This document shows, one piece after another, positions 1 to 16,086 of a DNA stretch of 64,000 nt. The stretch is from Mesorhabditis belari (lineage: Eukaryota > Nematoda > Chromadorea > Rhabditida > Rhabditidae), in contig CAUEEP010000729.1 of the NCBI GenBank assembly GCA_958450365.1, positions 868,501 through 932,500 of the forward strand, read 5' to 3'. The first letter of the stretch is position 1. Every line of letters begins with the position of its first letter. The translations under genes and the position numbers were made by a program. The notes under the pieces were generated by a model that was not told the DNA's origin, made no database searches, and saw nothing but the letters and a program-made list of their open reading frames with translations.

Positions 1-68
1 AAGATTCTACAAAGAATACCTCTAAGCTTTAAAAAAAAAATAGATGAGAAAAAAGAACAATAAACTAT

Positions 69-134
69 TGCCGGGATTGAACCCTCGACCTCTCGACTGA
101 GAGACAAGACACCTAGCCAGTCGGCCATGACGGC
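69..134 (-). tRNA. tRNA-like element, family alpha
   Basis: On the minus strand an A-box-like stretch (TGGCCGACTGG) is followed 40 nt later by a B-box-like GGTTCAATCCC. The ends can pair only about 4 bp (GCCG/CGGC). A 7-nt anticodon loop CTCTCAG (CTC, Glu) can be drawn, but the anticodon stem has a mismatch and there is no clean cloverleaf. Closely similar sequences occur at 37398-37465 and 45510-45570. More likely a tRNA-derived repeat or pseudogene than a working tRNA. Confidence 0.45.
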
Positions 135-246
135 GATGGAAGCTCGTTCGAATTTTGAATAAGTCAAGTGTCCTAGATAGAATTTGTTTGAGTAGAGGGC
201 CTTTCTTTCTCTTCCCCTTTGTATTCCCTCTTTTTTTGCTAGCTTA

Positions 247-330
247 GGGGTGCCAGGTGGCTCAGTGGATAGAGCGTCTGCTTTCAAAGCATTCTTGCAT
301 CGATCAAGGTCGATGGTTCAATCCCTCTCC
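247..330 (+). tRNA. tRNA-like element, family eta
   Basis: A-box-like GTGGCTCAGTGGATAGAG and a late B-box GGTCGATGGTTCAATCCC are separated by an enlarged middle, as in a tRNA with a long variable arm or intron. The loop TTTCAAA could present TCA, but only 3 stem pairs support it. A similar unit lies at 40336-40430. Acceptor pairing is poor, so function is doubtful. Confidence 0.4.
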
Positions 331-642
331 AAGAAATTTTTCTTTGCCATTCCTTGAAATTGATCGTTTCATTTTCAGTCGGCTCCTCTCGCCCAACTGG
401 AGGACGCCACTTCTCCAGAGGATCCGCACTTTACTCGAGAAAAAGGTTTACATAGAAATATGTAAAAAAATCTTCGATCTATAACTACTTTTCTTTATTT
501 TCAATTTTCAGCGCTTCTCCAACGAGAGTTCTCGAGTCCAGCTATGCCGTTCTCCGAGACTGAGATCTTCGCGGAGTTAGGGTGAGGCAAAGAAATCGTA
601 AACTGTAAGAATACGGTGAAAACTAGAAGCCTATGGGCTTTA

Positions 643-770
643 TCTTTATAAGCTACTTTATTGGCTTTGGAGAATTGAAAATACAAATTCTCAATTCTCA
701 AAATTCTCTTTGACTTTGGAGAATTCTCAATTCTCATTTCTCCAAAGTCAATAAAGTAGATAAAGAAGTT
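643..770. repeat. AT-rich hairpin repeat
   Basis: Inverted copies of a GGCTTTGGAGAATT motif with its complement form a hairpin ending near AATAAAGTAGATAAAG. A second, tighter hairpin of the same family lies at 1150-1226 (TTATCGGCTTTGGAG against CAAAGCCGATAA). Probably a small non-autonomous element. The rest of 331-800 shows no convincing gene. Confidence 0.5.
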
Positions 771-808
771 CAATAAATGAATCGAAAAGCGGAAAAGCGT
801 TAAGTTGC

Positions 809-1060
809 GTATTTTTTGCCTCTTAGCCCAAATTTGACGTGTGTCAGCGAGTTCTAATTTGTCGAAATTCGGAATCTACGCATATGATTCCCCTATGTGG
901 AAACATTTTTAAAGCTCTACGGCCTTTTCCAGCGAAAAAAAAAAGGTGCGCAAAAAAAGGTGCGCAAAAAAAGGTGCGCAAAAAAGGTGCGCAAAAAGTG
1001 CGCAAAAAAAGGTGCGCAAAAAAAGTGCGCAAAAAAAAGGTGCACCTTTGTCCCACCCCC
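809..1060. mobile_element. Half of a palindromic MITE (GGTGGGACAAATGCGACC family)
   Basis: Matches one arm of the complete palindromes at 37661-38017 and 55422-55798: the GCCCAAATTTGACGTG block, the CGGAATCTACGCATA block, a poly-A run with repeated AAGGTGCGC, and the terminal CTTTGTCCCACCCCC. The opposite arm is missing. AAGGTGCGC has expanded to about eight copies. ORFs on both strands here are products of this repeat. Confidence 0.6.
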
Positions 1061-1064
1061 TTAA

Positions 1065-2362
1065 AAAAACATATTTTTCGGTTACTACTGTAATGGAAAA
1101 GCCTAAACATTTACAATTCGTTTGAGAGCTTATTTTAAGATCATTTTAAGCTTTCGGCTTTATCGGCTTTGGAGAATTGAAAATTTGAAAAATTGAAATT
1201 CTCAATTTTTCAAAGCCGATAAAGTGAGAAAGTTTTTTCAAATGAATCGAAAATTTATTTCAATTTTTACACCTTTTATTTCATTTCATTTCTATTTCAT
1301 TTCTATTAGAGTTTTTATCGGGAATTATTAAATTTCCCTTCCCTTTCTAGTATTCCGTTAACAAGCTTGAATATCTTTTAAAGCTTAAAAAAAAGGTTTA
1401 AAGCTTTAAAAATGCTTTAAAATGCTCTAAAAATGCTCTTAAATGCTTTAAAATGCCAGCAAGCTTAAAATGCTTTAAAATGCTTTAAAAAGCTCTAAAA
1501 ATGCTCTAAAAATGCTTTAAAATGCTTTAAAATGCTTTAAAAATGCTTTAAAATGCTTTAAAAAGCTCTAAAAATGCTTTAAAATGCTTTAAAATGCTTT
1601 AAAATGCTTTAAAATGCTCTAAAAATGCTCTTAAATGCTTTAAAATGCTCTAAAAATGCTCTAAAATGCTCTAAAATGCTTTAAAATGCCTTTAAAATGC
1701 TTTAAAATGCTCTAAAAAGCTCTAAAAATGCTTTAAAATGCTTTAAAATGCCTTTAAAATGCTTTAAAAAGCTCTAAAAATGCTTTAAAAAGCTCTAAAA
1801 ATGCTTTAAAATGCTTTAAAATGCTTTAAAATGCTTTAAAATGCTCTAAAAATGCTCTTAAATGCTTTAAAATGCTCTAAAAATGCTCTAAAATGCTCTA
1901 AAATGCTTTAAAATGCCTTTAAAATGCTTTAAAATGCCAAAAGCCAAAGTGGCTTTAAAATGGCTTTAAAATGCCTTTAAAATGCTTTAAAATGCCAAAA
2001 GCTCTAAAAATGCTTTAAAATGCTTTAAAATGCCTTAAAATGCTTTAAAATGCTTTAAAATGCTTTAAAAGCTCTAAAAATGCTTTAAAATGCTTTAAAA
2101 TGCTCTAAAAATGCTTTAAAAAGCTCTAAAAATGCTTTAAAATGCTTTAAAATGCTTTAAAATGCTCTAAAAATGCTTTAAAATGCTTTAAAATGCTTTA
2201 AAATGCTTTAAAAACATATTTCTCGGGTTACTACTGCAATGGAAGAGCCTAAACCTATGCAATACTTATTTAAATATTATTTAAATACTATTTAAATACT
2301 ATTTAAATACTATTTTAATACTGAAATTCCTTTGAGAGCTTATTTTCCGATCATTTTAAGAG
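1065..2362. repeat. TGCTTTAAAA minisatellite between direct repeats
   Basis: From about 1376 to 2215 a 10-11 bp unit (TGCTTTAAAA, variant TGCTCTAAAAA) repeats roughly 80 times, with a few higher-order blocks repeated inside. The array is bracketed by two related blocks at 1065-1150 and 2213-2362 that share ACATATTT, GGTTACTACTG, AGCCTAAAC and GAGAGCTTATTTT. No coding potential. Confidence 0.8.
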
Positions 2363-2939
2363 ATTTAGATACCTAGAAATTCCAGAATATAAAATTTATA
2401 GCATAAAATTTCATAGATATGCGGCGGAATCGATTTTAAGGAATAAGTCTCAGCTCATCTCTTTTTGGAATCTCCAATTTCAACCCCTGGGCATCTTTAA
2501 ATAGCCTTGAGAAATGAAAAGAAGCTTTATTTAGCTTTAAATCTTATTTTTACAGATTGAAATTTATAAGATTTAAGGAATTTAAAAGAATTTAAAAGAA
2601 TTTAGCGAATTTTCTTTTATCTTTTAATCTTTTAAAGATCTTTTAAAGATCTTTTAAAGAAACTTAAAGCTTAAATGGCTTCATTTTGACCCATTTTGGC
2701 TATTTTCTCTTTACTCTAAAGCCCATTCGACTTTCTCCTTTTTAACAAAGAAAATTTCCCAAATGATTTCCTAATTCTTTCATATTCAGACTTTCAGAAA
2801 ACAAAGTTTTATTAATAAAATGCAAAAATAACTCGTTCATATGGCTTTAGTAAAACCTTGAAAACGTTTTAAATCATTTAAAATTGATATTGATATTCTT
2901 CAGAATATTGATTCAGAAAAAAAATAACATTCGTTTTCA
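2363..2939. other. AT-rich stretch, no gene seen
   Basis: Low-complexity AT-rich sequence with runs such as AAAGATCTTTTAAAGATC. No ORF, exon-like segment or RNA signature was found. Confidence 0.5.
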
Positions 2940-2993
2940 TATCTGGTTGATCCTACCGGATTGGCAGTTCATGTTAAAGACTAAGCCATGCTG
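2940..2993 (+). pseudogene. Degenerate 5' end of 18S rRNA
   Basis: TATCTGGTTGATCCTACC followed about 20 nt later by AAAGACTAAGCCATGC closely resembles the conserved first 50-60 nt of eukaryotic small-subunit rRNA (CTGGTTGATCC ... AAGATTAAGCCATGC). Similarity stops after about 54 nt and several conserved positions are changed, so this is an isolated fragment and not an rDNA unit. Confidence 0.7.
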
Positions 2994-3109
2994 ATTTTGA
3001 TTTGGAAAAGCTTGAAATGATTGAAATGATTGAAATGATTGAAAGATTGAATAGCTTGGGCTTAGGCTTGAAGCTTGAAGCAATGTAAAAGATGTTTATA
3101 TGTTGCGTT

Positions 3110-3560
3110 CAATCTAAGATTCCCTTCGATCCAGGATTCCGTCCAATCCAAGATCCCGTCCAATCCAAGATCCCGTCCAATCCAGGATCCCGTCCAATCC
3201 AAGATCCCGTCCAATCCAGGATCCCCGTCCGATCCAGGGTCCCGTCCAGTCCAGGATCCCGTCCAGTCCAGGATCCCGTCCAATCCAGAATCCCGTCCGA
3301 TCCAGGATTCCCTTCGATCCAAGATTCCGTTCAATCCAAGATTCCATCCAATCCAAGATCCCGTCCAATCCAAGATCTTTTTGGATTGGCCGGGATCTTA
3401 GATCAAGGGAATCCTGGATCGGACAGGATCCTGGATTGAATCCAATCCAATCCAATCCTGGACCCCGTCCGATCCAAGGTTCCATCCAATCCAAGATCCC
3501 ATCCGATCCAAGATCCCGTCCAATCCAAGATTCCGTCCAATCCAGAATTAGACGGAATCC
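3110..3560. repeat. 17-bp tandem array (GATCCCGTCCAATCCAA)
   Basis: About 25 imperfect copies of a 16-17 bp unit. Because the period is not a multiple of three and lacks stops, several overlapping ORFs appear on both strands with repetitive D/P/S/Q/R or W/T/G/L composition. They are treated as repeat artefacts. The array ends about 70 bp before the predicted start of the coiled-coil gene. Confidence 0.85.
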
Positions 3561-3630
3561 TAAATCGAGGTTTTCATCTAGGTCAACATCTAGGTTTTCT
3601 TTTAGTAATCATCTAACTTTTAGTAGTCAA

Positions 3631-5291
3631 ATGGACAAGGAAATGCTCGAAGAAGCGGCAAGAGAACGATCAGAAGAGACGACGATTGATAAAGAAGCCA
3701 CGCCGAAAGCACAAGAGATTAATGAAGCTGGGAAAAAGAAAAACGAGGAGGAAAAGGAAAAGGAAAAGATTCATTTACAGGTTTCTTTTTTGGTTTTCTG
3801 CTATTTGCCAGATTTCTCGCTTAGCTTCAAAATCGATTCAAAAATCCGATTCAATTCAGCCATCATCCCATTTGCACGTGTCAGCGAGTGCGCGAGAGCT
3901 CCGCTCGACAAGTCCACGCGATTTTCGGTGAGGAAGTTTAGAGGGAAATCTCTAGCTCTAGGAAAAGGGCTCTAGGAAGCTCTAGAAAGCTCTAGAAGGC
4001 TCTAGAAGGCTCTAGAAGGCTCTAGAAGGCTCTAGAAGGCTCTAGAAGGCTCTAGAAAGCTCTAGAAAGCTCTAGAAGGCTCTACAAGGCTCTACAAGGC
4101 TCTACAAGGCTCTAGAAGGCTCTAGAAGGCTCTAGAATCTCTAGAACCTCTAGAACCTCTAGAAAACATCGCTACACTCTCAATAGCTTCAATCAATCCG
4201 ATTTTCAGCCAAGCGACAAGCCCGTGTCGATCCGAGACGGGCACTCTGTCCCGACCGGGCACAATCTCGCCTCGACTTCCGCAAACGGTTCTCCCCCGGC
4301 CAGCACAGGGGTATTTTTTGCTGAAGCTTTATAGATTTAGATCTGAATTTAGATCTAAATTTAGATCTAAATTCTATCGAAATCTAATTCAATCGAGAAA
4401 TTTCAGCTATGAGACACCAAAATGGGCTCAGAAACCCGGGAAACAACCAAAATTCGCGCATCGATGCGTCGATCTCGACGCAACTCTTGATGACGCGGAC
4501 AATGGAAATTCGTCGACAAGGTACTGGAAAACGTTTTGCCCGTGCTAGCTAAGCATTTGTAGACACCGTAAACACTCTAATAGAACACCATAATGACGAG
4601 CGTAAAGTCGCGTAGTCTAAGTCGTTCTCCGCGCTGCTTTATGCCATAACCCATTTCCTATTCTTTACCGTAATCCTTTTCGATTGAGGGTGAGAGTACA
4701 GTCGGGTAGTCTAACTTTAAACGTGCCGTTCTCTGCGTTGCTTTATGCTACGATGTTCTTTCTGGTGTCAAATGATAGCTCTTGTAATCTAGTATTTTTT
4801 TGGTACCAAAAGTTTAGTTAAGCAAAAGCTAGAGGCTGAGATCTACAGTATCTAAAAATGCTTATTTATCAATCAAATTTTTCAGCTCCTTTCAACAACT
4901 CTCAAGCAGTGTCGAGGGCGGAGGAACGAATCTCTTTGAATCGAGCCTTGTCATGTTGGAAAAATCATTGAGAAAGAGTGATGCAAGAAATAGTCAATTG
5001 GAGAGACTCGTTCAATTACAACAGGTGGCTTTATGAAAACGATAAAGAGTACTTGCTTAAGACGAAAAAAAAATATTCGCGGTGAACGAATGTTTCTTTT
5101 TTTTCTTTCAGCAAGATATCGAATCTCTCCGTTTCGAGATTGAGTGGAAAGACGAGCGAATCGCCTATCTGCAAGCTGAATTAATGAGGTGGGGGATACC
5201 TAAAAGCTGTAGCACCTAAAAATATTTCAGACTAGAGGCCCAGTTACCCGTTGAAGCCACAACCGAGCTTGAAGCCGTCACCCCTGATTGA
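3631..5291 (+). CDS. Coiled-coil protein, unknown function (7 exons)
   Basis: Spliced model: 3631-3780, 3860-3927, 4209-4310, 4407-4520, 4886-5024, 5112-5188, 5231-5291; all phases agree and introns are GT...TTCAG. The roughly 220-residue product starts with a charged, Lys/Glu-rich stretch (residues 1-50). A Ser/Pro/Arg-rich low-complexity middle follows. After it comes a leucine/charged heptad region (ELxRLxxLQQQDIESLRFEIEWKDE style), which predicts a coiled coil. I do not recognise the family. Start choice is tentative: upstream sequence is the 17-bp array and an earlier exon cannot be excluded. Intron 2 contains a CTCTAGAAGG array and intron 4 a dispersed repeat. It converges on mfap-1, whose stop lies 300 bp away. 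Confidence 0.65.
3970..4150. repeat. GGCTCTAGAA 10-bp array inside an intron
   Basis: About 17 copies of a 10-bp unit with CTAG palindromes lie inside intron 2 (3928-4208) of the coiled-coil gene. Drift to GGCTCTACAA marks a sub-block near 4080-4110. Confidence 0.85.
4680..4840 (+). repeat. Dispersed repeat, copy 1 (CGCGTAGTCTAAC family)
   Basis: Shares with 55090-55260, in the same order, the blocks TAGTCTAACTTTA, GCTGCTTTATGCTAC, TCAAATGATAGC and AATCTAGTATTTTTT. This copy sits in intron 4 of the coiled-coil gene. Confidence 0.6.
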
Positions 5292-5590
5292 TTTGCTTTG
5301 TAAAGCTTTTGCCTGTACCTATAATAACCTTTTGAAAAACGATACTCAGCCCATCACGCCAATTGCCATTAAAAAGTGTCATTTTGTATCTATCTTTGCA
5401 TTTAATGCTTTCAAATAGATGGTTTTATTTTTACAAAATACATCCGAACACTAACAACAGTGAACGAAGGAACAAATGAATAAATGAGAGATCACAAGTT
5501 CGCTCCAGAAAATAATTCAAAAACAGGTTTTTGCTTGAAATTGATAACATTTTACCCGAAGACATTCGAATAAAGAAGCTGAATTTGTGA

Positions 5591-8435
<2,845 letters not shown>

Positions 8436-8655
8436 CCTAAACATAAACTCTATAATTGACAACAAAAAACAAACTAAAGTATCACACTAAAAAAATGTAC
8501 AAGTTGACTCAAATGAAGGCATTGCGAGAAGGAACTTAAACTATTATTTTGATCAATATAGTAAAGTACTTATCGATGGAATGGAATGAACAACATAAAC
8601 AAATCACTATTCAAAAATAAGCACTCGTAGTGTGATTTTATAGAATACATGATGA

Positions 8656-9132
8656 TTATTCGGGAGCACGTAGACATTGATTTACAGCTTGCATCAATCC
8701 AGGATTTTCCATAGCTGCCGCAACTCGTTCCTTATCAGCCAATTGTCGATTAATTGTCAACTCGGAATCGTGCGCGCCAGGGGTGATCGAAACGAGAAGC
8801 TTAACAGTCGGATGTAGAGATCGTTGCAACTTCACTCGAATCGCCAATCCAATCAAAGTTGCCATCGAACAATGGGGAATTGTGGGTGTAAATTTGACGT
8901 CGATCACCGTCTCTCGTTCGCTTTTCTCAACGGTAATCAATTCTTCTTGTACGACATTCAATTGGGCCAATGTGTAGGGATGTTCGGGGTCGTTAATGTC
9001 GCTGAGTAGGTCGAAAATCTCCTCGGAATCAATCGGATCCTCTATATTTTCATCCAAGTCATTTTGTTTGACCCGGTGAGTGCTCTTTTTCACTTCATAG
9101 ATGGTAGGAGTTGCGTTTTCCAGTTGTGCCAT
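8656..9132 (-). CDS. ciao2b: CIAO2B / MIP18 (FAM96B) homolog, cytosolic Fe-S assembly
   Basis: Intronless 158-residue ORF, close to the usual length of about 160. The DUF59/MIP18 fold is evident: the conserved FTPTIPHCSMATLIGL motif has the invariant Cys at residue 88, followed by IRVKLQRSL, ITPGAHDSE, NRQLADKERVAAAMEN and the NQCL end. CIAO2B acts with CIAO1 and MMS19 in the cytosolic iron-sulfur targeting complex that delivers clusters to nuclear and cytosolic apoproteins. A TTTCAG acceptor lies 3 bases before the ATG, so the mRNA is probably trans-spliced there. It sits between spt-4 (upstream, 405 bp) and mfap-1 (downstream, 220 bp), all on the minus strand. Confidence 0.95.
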   Translation of the reverse strand: MAQLENATPTIYEVKKSTHRVKQNDLDENIEDPIDSEEIFDLLSDINDPEHPYTLAQLNVVQEELITVEKSERETVIDVKFTPTIPHCSMATLIGLAIRVKLQRSLHPTVKLLVSITPGAHDSELTINRQLADKERVAAAMENPGLMQAVNQCLRAPE

Positions 9133-9537
9133 TCTCTGAAATCAAAAAAGTAAAAAAAAGTATAACAAGTAGAAAACAAAACATGTGTAGAAAGGCTAAA
9201 ACTATCAAAATCTCTTTTATACTCAGCGTCTTTCATCACTGCTTGTCATAGACAACACACAACTACGGTACCCTATCCACTTTCCCTCCATTTATTCCTT
9301 TTCGAATTCTTTGAATAACTTACAAACCAATAAATAGACTACAAAATTCGTTTCAATTAATAAGTAGACCAAAAAAATGTGTCGCCCACTGAACAAGTTT
9401 ATCAATTAAATTGCTTTGAAATTAAATGTTTATTCATGATTTAAAACGCTTCAGAAAACAACAATAAATAAAATATAAAAATTTAGTCTAATAAAACTCA
9501 GAAATGTGAAAACAAACTGTTGACAAAAAAGAAAATA
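9133..9537. other. Intercistronic gap between spt-4 and ciao2b
   Basis: AT-rich spacer with no ORF of note. It would hold the spt-4 3' UTR and the leader of ciao2b, if these genes form an operon. Confidence 0.4.
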
Positions 9538-10435
9538 TTATTGAGTTGCATCTCTCATACGCGCCGTATAGCGAACACCCATGTCTCGAAGTTCGGCGGC
9601 GATTCGTGGTGGAAGAGTGCCTGAGGTGGAAACCGCATAGATGCCCCTGTGTTTGCGGGAGATATTCTTCCACTTGCACACCCAAGAGTCGTTTGGATCC
9701 ATTGCTGCGATCATTCCATTGAAACACGGGCTCGTGCAGTCGATCGTTCGCTCGTTGTCACCCTAAAAAGCAAGAATTTAAGTGTAAAAGAGACGGCAGA
9801 ATAGCAACTGGATAGTTAATGGGATCTTTACGGTTAACGACGGGAGGTAGCGATTATCGGCGGGGGTCAATTTTTTGGCTAACTTGAAGCTCATTCTTAA
9901 GCACCTTAAACTTGTCAGATCAGAAAGTTTTAATAAGATTTAGATAGTATAGAACGTCAGCTTTCAGAAACTATTTGTTTTATCAAAAGTTGTTAACAAA
10001 AACATCTAAAATCGGGCTGCAAGTTGGCCAAAAAATTGGCCCCCGCCGTTAACCGTAAAGGTCCAGTTAATGTAGAACACTTTAGCAGTATGGTGTTGAA
10101 TCTATCAATTAATTCATCCACTGGTAAGCCACACTTAGACAATTTTAACATAAACATAAGCTTACTTGAAAAATATCTAGTGAACATGTCATTCGTTCAG
10201 TATTCAGCTATTCAGCGACTATATTTTTATTTTTATATTTTTAGATTCGTCATTCGTTCAGTATTCAGCGACTATATTTTTAGCTTCACTCTAAAAAAAA
10301 GCCAACCTTGAGATGCAAGAATTTCTCGCAATTATCGCAACCATCATCCACAAATTGCTGAAGGCTTTTGATGAGGGAACAAACGAGGCACGCGCGAAGA
10401 CCCCTCATATTCTTCGGAATCGTTTCAATCGACAT
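9538..10435 (-). CDS. spt-4: Transcription elongation factor SPT4
   Basis: Two exons, 10435-10307 and 9762-9538, give 117 residues, the size of human SUPT4H1. The first exon carries the zinc-binding pairs CLVC (residues 16-19) and CDNC (33-36). The second carries the conserved core TIDCTSPCFNGMIAAM, DPNDSWVCKWKN, GIYAVSTSGTLP and MGVRYTARMRD. SPT4 pairs with the NGN domain of SPT5 to form DSIF, which controls RNA polymerase II pausing and elongation in the nucleus. An acceptor TTTTAG lies 10 bases before the ATG. The single 544-bp intron is occupied by an inverted-repeat element. Head of a possible spt-4/ciao2b/mfap-1 operon. Confidence 0.95.
9822..10062. mobile_element. TIR element (MITE-like) in the spt-4 intron
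   Basis: The left end ATCTTTACGGTTAACG is the reverse complement of the right end, and the next block (GGGGGTCAATTTTTTGGC) recurs inverted as GCCAAAAAATTGGCCCCC. The left arm has about 20 extra bases. No transposase coding. A short direct duplication around CATTCGTTCAGTATTCAGC lies nearby at 10190-10280. Confidence 0.7.
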
Positions 10436-11744
10436 TTCGGTAATCTAAAATAAAACAAATTGTTCAATGGGTAAAGAAATGGAGAACTTGTTGAGAAATT
10501 ATTGTAAAGAAATGGTAAAGAAATGGAGAACTTGTTGAGAAACCGTGTAATGGTTGAATCGGCATTTAAAAATCATCGAAATGATTTTTTTTCAAGCAGA
10601 GTAGGCCTTCTTTTTTAATGTTTTCCATTAAGCTTCAGTTGTTCAATTGAATACCTAATTTTTGTTCTATCAAAATTTGCATTTAATAGTCAAATATATG
10701 TTTAGCCTAAGAGAACTTCTTAGGCTGAACCAAAATAATAGCTTATTTTTGGTTTTGCAATAACTTATTTTCTGGTTCTGATTTTTGGTTCAGTTCTCTT
10801 TTCTATTCTTTCTGCACACGCTTGCGACGGTTTCTTCGTGTCTTCTTACGACTTTTTTTATTCTTTGTTAGTTCTTTTAATAGATTTTTCTTGTTTAGTT
10901 GATTTATGCTGATCGTAGCCAGAAAAGCAAGTTTTACATGAACTAATTTGGTTAAACAGCTTTATTTTTTGTTCAGGTCTTGTTATGCGTCGCGTCCTTA
11001 TGATTGCCGCCTATGAATCGAGATGATATTGTTTTGAAAGAAGAAACATCCCTTTATGCGACTAAAGTACGTAAGTTTAAGTTACTTAAAAATACGGTCG
11101 ATTGAAGCGCAAAAGATGAAATAATATTTTACCAAAGTCGTCAAGAGTGGAGACATTTCATTCCTTGTTTCTTGTTGTTAGACATTTCAAAGTTGTTAGT
11201 CTTCTTATTTTATGCTAATCTTTAGGTAATGGAGGCAAGAGCTCTTGAACCAGAAGAGACGACGACTTACGTGGATGAAGGGTCTGTATTTTGTATTTGC
11301 TACTCAATAAAATGCTATTAGAAGTTCAACGACGATTCCAACAACACCAGCACCCTTACCACACTTATTCTCAGTTAAAATTCCACGGTCAATTCTGACC
11401 TTCCCCTTGTTAGTAACACCATAGAGAAACTCCACAAAACTTTATCACTGCCTGAAGAGAAACGTGGAAGTGGAAGGTTTTTCTTTCATTCCCTGTTCTG
11501 AAACTTTCTACCTCATTAAAGCTAGTCAATTCCAGACCTCAAAGCAACGTTTGTCCTATCTAAACCTCAACTTTGTGACCGTACTTTCACTTTTTCTTAG
11601 CCCCTTTCTTCATTTGCACATTTTCCTCATCATGCCTCACATTTCTTGATTGGAGCGTGCTCAACTTTTTTTATGACTTATCTATTCTATGTTTTTTCTT
11701 TTTTCAGAATAGTTCCATTTTTAAATTGAAGGCTATATGCCTGC
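10436..11744. other. Divergent intergenic region between spt-4 and fem-1
   Basis: Should contain both promoters. A possible short two-exon ORF on the plus strand (11229 to about 11415, joined through GTCTGT...TATTAG, about 50 residues beginning MEARALEPEETTTYVDEG) has an acceptor just upstream, but no recognisable domain. A short Arg/Lys-rich peptide reads on the minus strand near 10810-10870. Neither is convincing. Confidence 0.3.
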
Positions 11745-15447
<3,703 letters not shown>

Positions 15448-16086
15448 TTTTTGCTATATTTCCTTTCCAGTTATCCGTTTAATAGCCGGTATAGGTTTAT
15501 CATTCGTTCTCAGACTTCTTCATCTCTTTTACTATTTCTTTTCTTCGTTTCAATTTGTCCGATGTGCCTCATTTTAATGTTTCGCTCAATTTGATTGGTG
15601 TATTTCGTTTAATTTTCATCTTGACCATTGGGAATGCTTTGGTAGCTAAGTAGCACAATATTTCTTCAACAATATGTCCAACTCTTGTTTCGGATCTTAC
15701 TGGTATTTTCAATTTTCAATTTCTTCAGTTTTTTTTTGTAGATTTTTGGAAAAGCTAGTCACAATGCACATAAATGTCATTCAGATTAGCATTGGGAGGA
15801 AGAAAAAGAAAATGCATAGCATTGTTAACTCCACCGGTCCTAGTTCCTAAATATGACAATATTGCTTTACACAACTATGCAATTGGCTTTAACTAAGACT
15901 GCAAGTCAAAACTGACTTGCAGTGCTACGCGCCCACTTTACTTCCGTCAATTCCGGAACTCTGGAAGTTACTCTGGCTAGTCTTGTAGCGAACAAATATT
16001 TATACAAAAAGTCTGAAAATAAATAATGCAAAAAAAATCAACTTAACAAGAGTAACGAGTAACAAAAATGAACAGGAGTAATTTCC
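15448..16086. other. Convergent intergenic region, fem-1 and eIF4E 3' ends
   Basis: Holds both 3' UTRs. No ORF, RNA gene or repeat family recognised. Confidence 0.4.

Noticed and set aside
3062..3560. Repetitive Asp/Pro/Gln or Trp/Gly/Leu ORFs on both strands
   Set aside because: They arise from the 17-bp array and overlap each other completely.
8783..9009. Plus-strand ORFs
   Set aside because: Antisense to the clear ciao2b coding sequence.
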